Part shown: in pieces, positions 9,901-17,294 of the stretch
How the letters are laid out: every line of letters begins with the position of its first letter
Numbering within the stretch: position 1 is the stretch's first letter
Assembly (NCBI GenBank): GCA_023387735.1
Contig: JAEWHP010000040.1
Coordinates: forward strand, 1 to 64,000
Source: Pseudomonadota bacterium
Lineage (GTDB): Bacteria > Pseudomonadota > Alphaproteobacteria > Rhizobiales > Xanthobacteraceae
Direction of reading: 5' to 3'
Length of the DNA stretch: 64,000 nucleotides
Notes under the pieces: model-generated
What the model saw: the letters and a program-made list of their open reading frames with translations, nothing else
The model's database searches: none
What the model was told of the DNA's origin: nothing
Translations under genes and position numbers: made by a program

Positions 9901-10438
9901 CCCGGAGGCGCGGACCGAGGAAATCGAGGATCCGCGCAAGTATTTCAACTTCGAGCTCTACATCCAGGATGCCGAGGGCAAGATCCGCTCGTCGCTGACG
10001 AGTCGCGCGGGCACGGGGTCCGGCGGTGAAGGCCAACTGCCATTCTACATCGCCATCGGTGCGTCGCTGGCGGCGACGTACCAGAACCGGCGCACGGGAG
10101 AGAGCGGACTGTCGCTGGCCATCTTCGACGAGGCGTTCAACCGCCTGGACACCAAGGCAATCGGCCAGTGCTCGGAATTCATGCGGGATCTGGGGCTCCA
10201 GGTTATGTTGGCCACTCCCGACGAAAAGCGTCACGTGTTCATGGAAGTAGTCGATACCGTCGTCAACGTGAACCGGCTGGGCAACCAGGTGATGATCGAC
10301 ACCGAATTCCTGACCGAGAAGGCCCGCGACGCGATCGTGGCGGTCGACCCGTACCGCAAGGGCTTCGACGTCTTCAAGTCGGAGCTGATCGCCGCCGAGA
10401 AGGCTGAGGCTGTTCGGCAGGACCAGGCCGCGGAATGA
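6938..10438 (+). CDS. jetC: Wadjet system protein JetC (SMC/MukB-like ATPase)
   Basis: 1166 residues from a GTG start overlapping the jetB stop. This is the SMC motor. The Walker A loop GPNGAGKS is at residues 30-37, the ABC signature appears as GGEGQ at 1029-1033, and Walker B with catalytic glutamate reads AIFDEAF with D1064 and E1065. Between the heads are two long coiled-coil arms (roughly 240-490 and 640-900) around a hinge-like region. ATP binding and hydrolysis drive DNA loop extrusion. A single CSGC pair at C692/C695 in the returning arm is unusual. All catalytic motifs are intact, so the gene looks functional. Confidence 0.93.
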   Translation: MIELRRIILVDWYLFRAQQVDMRGMTAIIGPNGAGKSAIIDAVQTVLSGASMASIRFNPSAQSNVRSKRTLRDYCLGVVSLDEKGERSEPTRQHAYTYIILVFEDLDDGSAVSLGVAFSASASRSDESCEARFIAKGVLTTDDILASVGDDEVETLQWHAVRTALRARSIEVDDAFSSATDFVAEALRALSPTGFPLDPRRFQKAFRNALLLKPVDNPTDFVRNYVLDVQPLQVDRLRRGIEHWRSLTRRIEELRAQSASLAGILRIVGRAVENERVIATTSWQIARLEWEKFRREARRQEEALAQLRSAAGKAEVEATAAAARHATLAAEHKTIELSIRTSDAEQLAQMYESDKTATLSQRANAMSPVKDIDGLIASIKKAVELNLLVRRDDLLHALLSAVVVARGRAPLSEWDKILPGDWKDSASHLDAALVAVDQVRLAAVRKTFSDAHFTARVATKDLQDRIDQIESNLKRMDQGLSPIERGTRDLIDHLRSHGIEAKPLCDLVEIRDDKWRMAAEAFLGRSREALIVEPGRAVRALEIYRQGGEYSFQHAEVINTTKTDGTRPADKGSLAQIVSTENRHARAFLNYRLGRLMMVESMDRMVAAENAITPDRMVQGGRTIRRLPKPEHLKLGRSTQGQMRQQLETERHDLTVQLAERAREVGRLEEEARLFEDMFARFQKMIEAGLSCSGCGADLAAFDRKLAEIGKNIEDAKRNRDPKLVADLERLAGEVETAGRKKSETQKAFDTAKSARDKAEGAYDDYMQKNRDAARAVRRDRARQMRQDFPQSTAMRGYRQEVAGMATEAIPNRIDGMTADRETRSTTRRSSLMREMTNAMNKHGQDFHVVPPFTAEEATPAAVELWAAAEKERLDAHELVQYEEQCRNAATEMTSAFRDDLLHRLDDAFTGIKSTLNELNRHLKDRQFHGRDYYSFKALEAPTHVDMIELVEESRKPEFNLPLFGDRSEDANSPMMRAVRQIEEILSNPEARTEEIEDPRKYFNFELYIQDAEGKIRSSLTSRAGTGSGGEGQLPFYIAIGASLAATYQNRRTGESGLSLAIFDEAFNRLDTKAIGQCSEFMRDLGLQVMLATPDEKRHVFMEVVDTVVNVNRLGNQVMIDTEFLTEKARDAIVAVDPYRKGFDVFKSELIAAEKAEAVRQDQAAE

Positions 10439-11664
10439 CCGACGTCCGCACGAGCGAAGCCGGCCTCGAATTTCTCGAACGGCTGCTGGAAAGGAGCGAA
10501 CGCAATCCGGACCGCTCCCGGCCGGCCTCATCGACTCCGGAGTACGACCGGCTCTCGACCGCGCAGCAGGTGCACCGTTTTCACGACCTGATGGCCGCGG
10601 CGGAGAGGTTCGGCGCCGTCGAGGTGCAGCGGGGCAAGAGGGACCGGAGCCACCTGATCGAGCGGGTCCGCGTTCGGGACTCCGAACTGCTCGCCGGACA
10701 TCTGGGACGTCCGACCGCGCCGGCCACCGCGCAACGCGTCAGGGAGGAGTTGCTTCCGGTCGCAGCGACCGGAGAGCCGTGGGTCGTCACGCTGCTGGAC
10801 GAGATGGCCGCCCGGTGGGCACGCGGAGAGGCCGCTTATCGTCTGACGTCCGCTCAGGCCGATGCCGCCAAGGAGTTCTTCAGGCTGCTGGCATCCATCT
10901 CGCGGGAGGAGGCTCGCGGACTGGACGCGCGAACGTTCTCTCAAAAGTCGACGAACGACACGAAGGCCTTCGATCGGCAGGCTTCGCGGCTCGCCGCCGT
11001 TCTTGGCGTCCGGGTCGGACAGCCGGGCGTCGCGGCCGACGTGATCTGGACGCACATCGGACTTGAGCGTTTCAGCCATCCTGTTCATCTGAAGGGGCCC
11101 GTTGCCGTGGAGGGGGCCAGCGGTCGTGTGGTCGATGGCCGCGCTAAGCCATTCGCCTCAATTCATCCAGAGATGTTCTCGCAACTATCGGTTTTGGAGC
11201 GACCGACGGCGATCCTCACGATCGAGAACTACGCCAGCTTCAATCGGCAGGTTCGCGAGATCGAGGACGGCAGCCTGGTCGTGTACACCGGCGGTTTCCC
11301 GGCAGCGGGGGTCATCGAGCTTCTAGCAAAGGTCCTGGCGACCATGCCGGCCGACGTGCCGTTTCTTCACTGGGGCGACGTGGATGTCGGCGGCGTGCGC
11401 ATTTTTCGGTACTTGGAGGAGAACCTGCCTCGCGGGCCGCGGCCGCACCTGATGACCAGGGAACTCGCCGAGAAATCGGGCCAGCCGGCGGATGCGGATC
11501 CGGGCTTGGCTTCGATCGCGAGGTCCGACAGCGCGGTCCGCAAGCTGGCCGAATGGTTGGCATCCGGCCCGGACGTGCGTCACTTGGAGCAGGAGGCGCT
11601 GGATCCGGTGACGCCGTCGCTTGCGAACGACCTGCCTTCGTCAGGCGGTCGGCTTCAGGGCTGA
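10435..11664 (+). CDS. jetD: Wadjet system nuclease JetD (DUF3322/DUF2220, Toprim)
   Basis: 409 residues, ATGA overlap with jetC. The N-terminal ~190 residues are the DUF3322-type arm that contacts the SMC complex. The C-terminal DUF2220 part is a Toprim fold related to topoisomerase VI/Spo11. Its acidic metal site is visible as E264 (in LTIENY) and D315/D317 (in HWGDVDVGG). In studied Wadjet systems JetD cleaves plasmid DNA once the SMC motor has fully extruded a small circle. The active site is complete. The 3' end overlaps a convergent small gene remnant by about 24 bases. Confidence 0.92.
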   Translation: MTDVRTSEAGLEFLERLLERSERNPDRSRPASSTPEYDRLSTAQQVHRFHDLMAAAERFGAVEVQRGKRDRSHLIERVRVRDSELLAGHLGRPTAPATAQRVREELLPVAATGEPWVVTLLDEMAARWARGEAAYRLTSAQADAAKEFFRLLASISREEARGLDARTFSQKSTNDTKAFDRQASRLAAVLGVRVGQPGVAADVIWTHIGLERFSHPVHLKGPVAVEGASGRVVDGRAKPFASIHPEMFSQLSVLERPTAILTIENYASFNRQVREIEDGSLVVYTGGFPAAGVIELLAKVLATMPADVPFLHWGDVDVGGVRIFRYLEENLPRGPRPHLMTRELAEKSGQPADADPGLASIARSDSAVRKLAEWLASGPDVRHLEQEALDPVTPSLANDLPSSGGRLQG

Positions 11665-11950
11665 CTTCTTCCCGTCGACGCTGCCGCCCTCGGGCTTCAG
11701 CGAATGGAAGGGCACGAATTCCTTCGCCTGCTCGGCGAAGAAGTGCAACTGCTCGCGAGGCTCGGTGAAGCCGCGGTTCTTCATTTCGGCGATGCCGGGC
11801 GTTGTCCAGCGTGTAGCGGCCCAGCGGGGCGGTCTGGTCGACCCGCCAGATGCGGCCGTCCTGCACGATCTCGAAAGCGCGCGCGTGCTGCATCAGTCGG
11901 CGCGCGGCCAGTTCAGGATCGGAGTAGGGACGTTCGGTGGTAAGTTTCAT
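11641..11950 (-). pseudogene. Frameshifted small conserved protein (family also at 43986-44176)
   Basis: From the ATG at 11950 the frame reads MKLTTERPYSDPELAARRLM, then QHARAFEIVQDGRIWRVDQT. This N-terminus is shared with the broken copy at 43986-44176, where the same core reads ARRLMQHARA and EPVQDGRIYIERINGPF. Near 11825 the reading frame loses sense. The next frame then carries a protein-like stretch (TPGIAEMKNRGFTEPREQ, later FFAEQAKEFVPFHSLKPEGG) to a stop at 11641. I read this as a frameshifted gene, or a fusion of two gene ends. Function unknown. It is convergent to jetD and overlaps its last codons. Confidence 0.45.
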
Positions 11951-12013
11951 GCTGCCGTTCCCCGCGGCTGTTGACTCAAACGGAGCGGCCAAAACTAGAC
12001 TACCGCGGTTATT

Positions 12014-12244
12014 TCAACGCTGAAGTTCATATACCAAGCGCAGTCTTCGTTGCACGGCAGCAAGCCGCCGCTCGTCATCGGCCGTCAAAAACCGTTGACT
12101 GCTCTTGGCAACAATGACCCGCCAGCCGTGCTTTTCATCCTGGACCACAGCCAACGATGTACGCGCGCCGCGGCTTCCAGGATCAAACAATTCCTCAAGA
12201 ATTAGCCAGCTCAAATCAACGCTAGAAATGCGCTTCTTAGCCAT
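12014..12244 (-). CDS. Conserved hypothetical protein, 76 aa
   Basis: Starts MAKKRISSVDLSWLILEEL and ends in an arginine-rich helix with the pattern RRLAAVQRRLRLVYELQ. The layout (short strand pair, a central GWRVIVAKSS strand, terminal basic helix) matches a family of ~75-residue proteins of unknown function common in Bradyrhizobium. No membrane segment or signal peptide. It lies just downstream of a terminator-like hairpin at 12282-12320 that separates it from the next minus-strand gene. Confidence 0.6.
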   Translation of the reverse strand: MAKKRISSVDLSWLILEELFDPGSRGARTSLAVVQDEKHGWRVIVAKSSQRFLTADDERRLAAVQRRLRLVYELQR

Positions 12245-12281
12245 TCGCCAGTTTCCCCGGCTCTCGTGCGCCCAAGGAAAA

Positions 12282-12320
12282 CGGCCTCAGTCGAGGTTGC
12301 TCGATTACCTCCTGAGGCCG
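12282..12320 (-). terminator. Intrinsic terminator of the gene at 12392-12727
   Basis: CGGCCTCAG (12282-12290) and CTGAGGCCG (12312-12320) form a perfect 9-bp stem. On the minus strand the stem is followed directly by TTTTCC. It lies about 70 bases past the stop of the gene at 12392-12727, as expected for its terminator. The stem sequence resembles the hairpin at 860-896. Confidence 0.6.
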
Positions 12321-12391
12321 CCTTGGTTCCGTCTCCGTTCCCGGAGATACGCCCATCATAACCGCCATGTTCGAAGCGAATCTAAATGACG

Positions 12392-12727
12392 CTATCGGTT
12401 TTCTCCTGCTGGCGCCGCTAGAGCCGTCGCGGCGCGCGTTAGAAAATCCCGGAGGTGCGCAAGCTCGGCAACGTTCTCTGCAGATACGATCGCGCTCACA
12501 AATGGTGCCTGAGGCGACGTATGAATCTCGTAGAGATGCCGCACCGCAGGTGACTTGGCTAGGTACTGCCGGATGCACTCATCCAGTGTGTCGTCGATCA
12601 GCAAATACGGGGGCCCTGCATCGATACGCCGCTGACCGGCAAGTGAGGGCCATTTACGAAAGGTAGCCGGAGCATCGAAATTGATGTGACTGTGGTTGTC
12701 TTGCGCGGAAAAATCTCTATCGCTCAT
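12392..12727 (-). CDS. Hypothetical protein, 111 aa
   Basis: Not recognised. From the ATG at 12727 (MSDRDFSAQDNHSH) the protein has a mixed pattern including PYLLIDDTLDECIRQYLAK, HLYEIHTSPQAPFVSAIVS and a terminal helix ending in Ala-rich sequence. The regular hydrophobic spacing and a terminator just downstream support a real gene. An ATG at 12769 would add 14 residues rich in Trp/Phe, which I consider less likely. No membrane segment. Confidence 0.5.
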   Translation of the reverse strand: MSDRDFSAQDNHSHINFDAPATFRKWPSLAGQRRIDAGPPYLLIDDTLDECIRQYLAKSPAVRHLYEIHTSPQAPFVSAIVSAENVAELAHLRDFLTRAATALAAPAGENR

Positions 12728-12976
12728 TTGCTTGGGCCTAAAAAGCCAGCACCAAAAAAGGGCCTGCATTAAAATAACTGAGTTTGCCGTTATCTCCGAC
12801 AGTCAGAGGTTGCGCCTCGACCCGCTTCAAAAGCGCCGCCGCGGTAGCACCAACGTAGCTAATGAATTGTGAAGTAGCCGATGCGAGGCCCCAATCGGAC
12901 AGATTTTATCGATTTGGTTATGGTGGCTTTGCAGTCGCTCCGCTAAGTGTCCCAAAAGAGCGGAGGATTCCTGTAT

Positions 12977-13468
12977 ATGACCTATGCCGTGACGAATGAT
13001 CAACTAGGCGGAGCGCGCGAACATTGCGTTGATTCAGAACGCACGATGAGAGCCGAGCCCAAGAAGCGAAGATCAGGAATTCCAACGGGCAATGCCGGCG
13101 AGTACTTCGTCATGGGCGAACTTCTTCGGCGGGGCTACGACGCGCAACTCGCCGACAGAAATACGGCGGGATACGATCTGCTCGTCGGTCGGCATGCCGA
13201 CCGGGCCCTGAACAAGGTACAAGTTAAGACGGTGCGAACCCCGCCTTGGTATGTCAAGCAGGCGATGTTCGAGGGTGATGCCCTATCGCAGGTCACGATC
13301 TATGTCTTGCTTGGGAAAGAGAGCTCCAAAGAGCCGGTACGCTACTTTATCGTCCGAAATGGCGCGGTAGCCGATCAAATCGCCACGCCTAAAGGATGGG
13401 CTTCAAATTCCTTCATGAATCTTCGATCGATAGTTGGACACGAAAATCGCTGGGACGTCGTGGGCTGA
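12977..13468 (+). CDS. PD-(D/E)XK nuclease-like protein
   Basis: About 163 residues from the ATG at 12977, which has GGAGG at 12962-12966. An ATG at 13046 is an alternative. The core GNAGEYFVMGELLRRGYDAQ, then RNTAGYDLLVG and KVQVKTVR, gives the Glu...Asp...(Gln)-x-Lys layout of the PD-(D/E)XK fold as found in archaeal/phage Holliday-junction or restriction-like endonucleases. The next strands (VTIYVLLGKESS, PVRYFIVRNG) fit that fold. The usual Asp/Glu of the last motif is Gln (QVK), as in several active and inactive families, so catalysis is uncertain. It lies at the edge of the recombinase island and resembles the product of 17295-17834 in motif layout. Confidence 0.6.
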   Translation: MTYAVTNDQLGGAREHCVDSERTMRAEPKKRRSGIPTGNAGEYFVMGELLRRGYDAQLADRNTAGYDLLVGRHADRALNKVQVKTVRTPPWYVKQAMFEGDALSQVTIYVLLGKESSKEPVRYFIVRNGAVADQIATPKGWASNSFMNLRSIVGHENRWDVVG

Positions 13469-13509
13469 CCGAAATCTCACACGCGGCCGTTCCGGATGCT
13501 CGTCTTATC

Positions 13510-14025
13510 TTAAGACATCCCTTGCTCCGCATAGATGCGGCCCAGCAGCCGCCCAAAGCGCCTTGAGTAAGCAGCGATGTCGGATGCAACGGATTCCATA
13601 TGTTCCAGTGTCCAATTCTCCGTATGTAGTTCGACGCCGTCCTTGCTCGATACGTAGAGCCGAAAGTGGACGGATGGTATGTTGTTGGAATTCGTTAGCA
13701 TTAGATGCCCGTGTGCAAGTAAGTGGCGATTTTTCTCAAACGACGTGAGCTGAGCATGCAACGGCGCAAGGCCATTCCAGTATTTCGCCAGCGGCCCATT
13801 TTCGTTGAATAACTTTGTTACCGCTTCGACGCGAGCCGCGGTTCTGAACGGGAACTGATCCTTCAAGTGTCGATATGCCGGTCTTTCCCAGAATTGCGAG
13901 CACAGGTCGGCGAGCATAAATTCGATCTGGGCGTAAGCGCCAATGACTTTGCCACGCAGAAAGTGCGCGCGGTCAGTAACCTGCTGAAGTTCAGGCGGGA
14001 GGTCAGAAGAGGCGTCTTGTGTCAA
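13510..14025 (-). CDS. HEPN-like helical hypothetical protein
   Basis: 171 residues, nearly all predicted helix. It contains a KNRHLLAHGHLM segment, the R-x4-6-H (here RNxxxHG-like) arrangement of HEPN ribonuclease and nucleic-acid-binding domains. An upstream helix (VIGAYAQIEFMLADLCSQFW) could be the partner helix. HEPN proteins are common RNA-cleaving toxins or defence components. No nucleotidyltransferase partner is seen next to it, so a toxin role is only inference. It sits 58 bases downstream of the recombinase gene on the same strand and could be cargo of the same island. Confidence 0.5.
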   Translation of the reverse strand: MTQDASSDLPPELQQVTDRAHFLRGKVIGAYAQIEFMLADLCSQFWERPAYRHLKDQFPFRTAARVEAVTKLFNENGPLAKYWNGLAPLHAQLTSFEKNRHLLAHGHLMLTNSNNIPSVHFRLYVSSKDGVELHTENWTLEHMESVASDIAAYSRRFGRLLGRIYAEQGMS

Positions 14026-14083
14026 AGTACTTGGTCCCGATCAAGTGGTGGGCAAAAACATGACGACCCTTTTAGAGAGGCAT

Positions 14084-15613
14084 TCAGCTAAGCATTGTGG
14101 TTTGTTCGCCCCAATGCAAGCTCAATAGCTTCGGAATCGTGCCTAGCGAGAGTTTTGCTGGCTGCTGCTGTCCCTCCAGGATGGTTGATGTGATCTCTGG
14201 TGCCAGGAATGCCAACCTTAGTCCCAGGCGCACGACTTTCGGATGCAGCTGTGCCGCGATAGCGAGATCTTCGACGGAAGTGTAACGACCGGCGCAGAGC
14301 TCCTTCAGCCACGCATTTGCACGAACGACAGACTGCAGCAGCTTTTGATCAGGTTTCCGATTTGACGGCGTCGGCAGAACGTGGGTGTCGTTTGGCTGGC
14401 TTCCGGTCCAGGGTATCGCGACCGGGTTTCGCGAAAGTTCGCCAGTGGCGAAAGCGATCTCAATGCAGCTCCTTCTTAGGGTTACGCGCTCGACGTGGCC
14501 CGCTATTGCCTCATTCGAAATATCGTGATCCGGCAGCTGTTTCCGTAACGCCTCCCGCACGATGCCTTCAATCTCCGTTGCTGAGACCCGGGAGACTGAG
14601 CCGGCCTTATGCTTTCGTCCGCGCAAAGCGGTGCTGAAATAGAACCGGTAGCGCACGCCGTTCTTGCTGGAAAACGTCGGGCCCATCCGGTTGCCTTTGT
14701 CGTCGAATAGCTTGCCTTTCAGCAGGGCGCCGCTCTCCGAGAATTTCGTGCCCCGCTTGACGTTGTTCTCCTTGAGCAGCTGCTGCACCCGGTCAAAGAT
14801 CTCGCGATCGAGGATTGCCGCGTGCTCCCCCTTGAACCATTTGCCACCATGATGAATCTCGCCGAGGTAGATGCGATTTTTCAGGAGGTAGGCAAGGGGG
14901 CCATAGGTAAAGGGAATGCCGCCCCGGTATTTTGCGACCTTGGTATCCCGCCGCTTGGTGAAAATGCGCCTGCGGTCAAGTTCGGCGACCAGCCGGCCGA
15001 ACGATCGCACCTCCAGGTACAGTCGGAAAATGGTGCGGACGGTCTCGGCCTCGCCCTTATTGATGATAAGTTTCTTGTTTTTCGCCTCATAGCCAAGCGG
15101 AACGGTGCCGCCGGTCCATTTGCCCTTTTTGCGGGAAGCGGCGACCTTGTCCCTGACGCGCTCAGAGGCGAGTTCCCGTTCGAACTGGGCGAAGGACAGC
15201 AGGACATTGAGAGTCAGTCGTCCCATTGATGTCGTCGTATTGAACTGCTGGGTGACGGCCACAAAGGAAATCGATCGGGCATCGAAGGTCTCGACCAGCT
15301 TGGCAAAATCCGCCAGCGATCGCGTCAGGCGGTCGATCTTGTAGACGACCACGACATCAATCTTTCCGACTTCGATGTCGGCGAGCAGTCTTTTGAGGGC
15401 TGGACGATCGAGATTACCGCCGGAATAGGCCGGGTCGTCGTAATGCTGGGGCAAGAGTTTCCAGCCCTGTGAGGCCTGACTCTTGATGTAGGCCTCACAA
15501 GCCTCCCGCTGGGCATGAAGAGAATTGAACTCCTGGTCCAGCCCGTGCTCGGTCGATTTGCGGGTATAGATGGCGCAACGAAGCGATCTGGCTGACTCAG
15601 TCGGCATGGCCAT
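14084..15613 (-). CDS. Large serine recombinase (integrase)
   Basis: 509 residues. The N-terminal resolvase domain carries the catalytic serine in YTRKSTEHGLD (S20 from this start), the conserved arginine region VVVYKIDRLTRSLADF and the long helix ERELASERVRDKVAASRKKG. A recombinase domain (about 165-300) follows, with a zinc-ribbon-like or beta region and a DNA-binding tail. Such enzymes integrate and excise mobile elements between attP and attB. The start overlaps the end of the DUF2924 gene by 17 bases, making a DUF3489-DUF2924-recombinase operon. All catalytic residues I can place are present. Confidence 0.93.
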   Translation of the reverse strand: MAMPTESARSLRCAIYTRKSTEHGLDQEFNSLHAQREACEAYIKSQASQGWKLLPQHYDDPAYSGGNLDRPALKRLLADIEVGKIDVVVVYKIDRLTRSLADFAKLVETFDARSISFVAVTQQFNTTTSMGRLTLNVLLSFAQFERELASERVRDKVAASRKKGKWTGGTVPLGYEAKNKKLIINKGEAETVRTIFRLYLEVRSFGRLVAELDRRRIFTKRRDTKVAKYRGGIPFTYGPLAYLLKNRIYLGEIHHGGKWFKGEHAAILDREIFDRVQQLLKENNVKRGTKFSESGALLKGKLFDDKGNRMGPTFSSKNGVRYRFYFSTALRGRKHKAGSVSRVSATEIEGIVREALRKQLPDHDISNEAIAGHVERVTLRRSCIEIAFATGELSRNPVAIPWTGSQPNDTHVLPTPSNRKPDQKLLQSVVRANAWLKELCAGRYTSVEDLAIAAQLHPKVVRLGLRLAFLAPEITSTILEGQQQPAKLSLGTIPKLLSLHWGEQTTMLS

Positions 15614-16091
15614 CGTCTCCGTCGCCGGATTTGGTAGATCTCAGGCCGAAGAATCGCGGACCATTCCATTTGGTGCCCGTGATGGACGTGGCGATTTCCG
15701 ATAGGCTGGCGAAAGTCTTGCCGTCATGGGCAAATCCCTTCTCCAGCACCATGACCCGGTAGGTCCGCCGATTCCATGTGCGCACCAGCTCGGAGCCCGG
15801 CTTGATGCGGCGTGGCAGCTTGAGCCGGGCGTCCGGCCTTGCCGCGGCTGCCTTGACCAACTGGTCGAGGAGCCGCCGGGTGTTTGCCGGCAGGCCGCCA
15901 TAGGCCGTTTCCTGGATGCGGTGGGCGATGCTGCGCCTCAAGAGGTCAGGTCCAAATGCCTTCGGTGGCTCGGCCTTGAACAGCTCGCGATAGCGCTTCC
16001 GAAGCTCGACGATGGGAGTGGCCGGTAGGCGCTCCAGCTCAGCCTCGACTTCGTCGTTCATGTTGGCGCCTGCCAGCCATGACTGCTTCAT
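15597..16091 (-). CDS. DUF2924 protein
   Basis: 164 residues. The ATG at 16091 overlaps the DUF3489 stop (ATGA); an internal ATG at 16061 is the usual family start. The pattern LPATPIVELRKRYRELFKAE, then RSIAHRIQETAYGGL, a basic loop and VRTWNRRTYRVMVLEKGF with a C-terminal RFFGL matches DUF2924. This family is nearly always encoded directly upstream of a serine recombinase in alphaproteobacteria, and probably assists DNA binding or regulation of recombination. Its biochemical role is not established. Confidence 0.88.
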   Translation of the reverse strand: MKQSWLAGANMNDEVEAELERLPATPIVELRKRYRELFKAEPPKAFGPDLLRRSIAHRIQETAYGGLPANTRRLLDQLVKAAAARPDARLKLPRRIKPGSELVRTWNRRTYRVMVLEKGFAHDGKTFASLSEIATSITGTKWNGPRFFGLRSTKSGDGDDGHAD

Positions 16092-16414
16092 GCCGCAGCT
16101 CCGGATTTTGCGATGCGATAGAACCGCTGGTCGCCGACCTTTTCGGAAGTGAGCGTCAGCTTGAGCTTCTTCTTGACGACGCCCGAGAGGAAGCCGCGGA
16201 TCGAGTGGGGCTGCCAGCCGGTCGCCTTGGCGATGGCAGCAATCGGCGCACCCTTGGGCTGCCGGAGCAGGGCGAGAACCTGCTCCTGCTTGGACGGCGC
16301 TCCATCGGGAAGCGATGCTTTGGACAGGGACGCCTGCTTCTTCAGTTGCTTGCGCTGAGATTGTCGTTTGGATACCGCGCTCTTTGTTGCCCTTGCTTTC
16401 TTCGACATGGCCAT
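16088..16414 (-). CDS. DUF3489 protein
   Basis: 108 residues. A very basic Lys/Arg/Ser N-terminal half is followed by a winged-helix-like DUF3489 domain (KQEQVLALLRQPKGAPIAAI, then ATGWQPHSIRGFLSG and KKKLKLTLTSEKVGDQRFY). It is probably a small DNA-binding protein. It forms the head of the DUF3489-DUF2924-recombinase operon, with a 4-base overlap to the next gene. Confidence 0.88.
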   Translation of the reverse strand: MAMSKKARATKSAVSKRQSQRKQLKKQASLSKASLPDGAPSKQEQVLALLRQPKGAPIAAIAKATGWQPHSIRGFLSGVVKKKLKLTLTSEKVGDQRFYRIAKSGAAA

Positions 16415-16510
16415 TTGGTTTTCCTGTCATCTACGACAGCATCATGTGCTGCCACCGAGACAGGCCCCGCCGAGAGGCAGGGCGCGAGAGCCGAAGAGCG
16501 CAGAGCCAGA

Positions 16511-16732
16511 TCAGTCTTTCGCGATGTGGTTCATCAGACAGATCGCATCGTGCAGGCGGCCGGCGTCATAAAGCAACTGGTCGATGTCCATGCAAATCTC
16601 GATCCCCTGGTCGAGGCTGCCCGCGATGGCACACGCCTCCGCAGCTTTTGCAATTTGCGTCGCCTCGCGCAGCCTGGCATGAATCTCGCCAAAGCAGGCC
16701 TTGATGGTCTCATTGATGGCGGCCTTGTCCAT
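16511..16732 (-). CDS. Hypothetical protein, 73 aa, upstream of DUF3489
   Basis: A short acidic helical protein (MDKAAINETIKACFGEI, later EICMDIDQLLYDAGRLHDAI). Not recognised. It lies 97 bases upstream of the DUF3489 gene on the same strand and downstream of the XRE gene, so it probably belongs to the same island transcript. Confidence 0.55.
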   Translation of the reverse strand: MDKAAINETIKACFGEIHARLREATQIAKAAEACAIAGSLDQGIEICMDIDQLLYDAGRLHDAICLMNHIAKD

Positions 16733-16866
16733 GAAGCAGCTCCCTGATGCGCTTCAGTAGCGCTCCAACACCGCAGGAAGTCGAGCGAATTCACGAGCAA
16801 TCTTGTGGCTCATTTCGCCGGCTTTGAATCATCGCATTACCCGATGCAAGACACCGATCAACCCGG

Positions 16867-17127
16867 CTACTTTCGCCCGGATCTGGCCGGTCGTCCCGCC
16901 AGGAATGCCTTGAACTGTTTGAGAGGATCGGCGCCGATCGCTTCCAAAATGGCGATGAACTCCACAATATCGATCCGGCGTTCGCCGCCCTCGTACTTGG
17001 CAACAAAGGATTGCGGCTTCCCCAGCTTCCTGGCCAGCGTATGCTGCCGGACGCCGGCCTGACGTCGCGCTGCGACAAGCAGCTGAATCAGGCGGTCATA
17101 TTCCGCGGATTTGAGCGACTTCTGCAT
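16867..17127 (-). CDS. XRE family helix-turn-helix regulator
   Basis: 86 residues from the ATG at 17127 (MQKSLKSAEYDRLIQLLVAA). An ATG at 17160 would add 11 residues. The Cro/C1-type HTH is clear: RRQAGVRQHTLARKLGKPQS followed by FVAKYEGGERRID, and a C-terminal dimerisation helix. A perfect inverted repeat at 17179-17197, 52 bases upstream and between this gene and the divergent nuclease-like gene at 17295, is a good candidate for its own operator. Likely role: autoregulated control of the island genes. Confidence 0.88.
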   Translation of the reverse strand: MQKSLKSAEYDRLIQLLVAARRQAGVRQHTLARKLGKPQSFVAKYEGGERRIDIVEFIAILEAIGADPLKQFKAFLAGRPARSGRK

Positions 17128-17178
17128 TGACCGCCGGGGGTGTGAATCGGCGGCAGGCAATCTGATCCCGAAAACGGA

Positions 17179-17197
17179 TTATCCCAAAAAGGGATAA
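17179..17197. promoter_or_regulatory. Perfect inverted repeat between divergent genes (putative XRE operator)
   Basis: TTATCCCAAAAAGGGATAA is a 7-bp perfect inverted repeat around an AAAAA spacer. It lies in the 168-base gap between the XRE gene (minus) and the nuclease-like gene (plus). Size, symmetry and position fit an operator for the adjacent XRE protein. Binding is inferred, not shown. Confidence 0.6.
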
Positions 17198-17294
17198 TAT
17201 TAACTCTGCGGTGCGAGACTGCCGCGTGTCGGTTCGATGCCATTGGACTTTGCCGGAAAAGCAAGCGTACTGGTGGAACCGAATGGAGGCAGAC

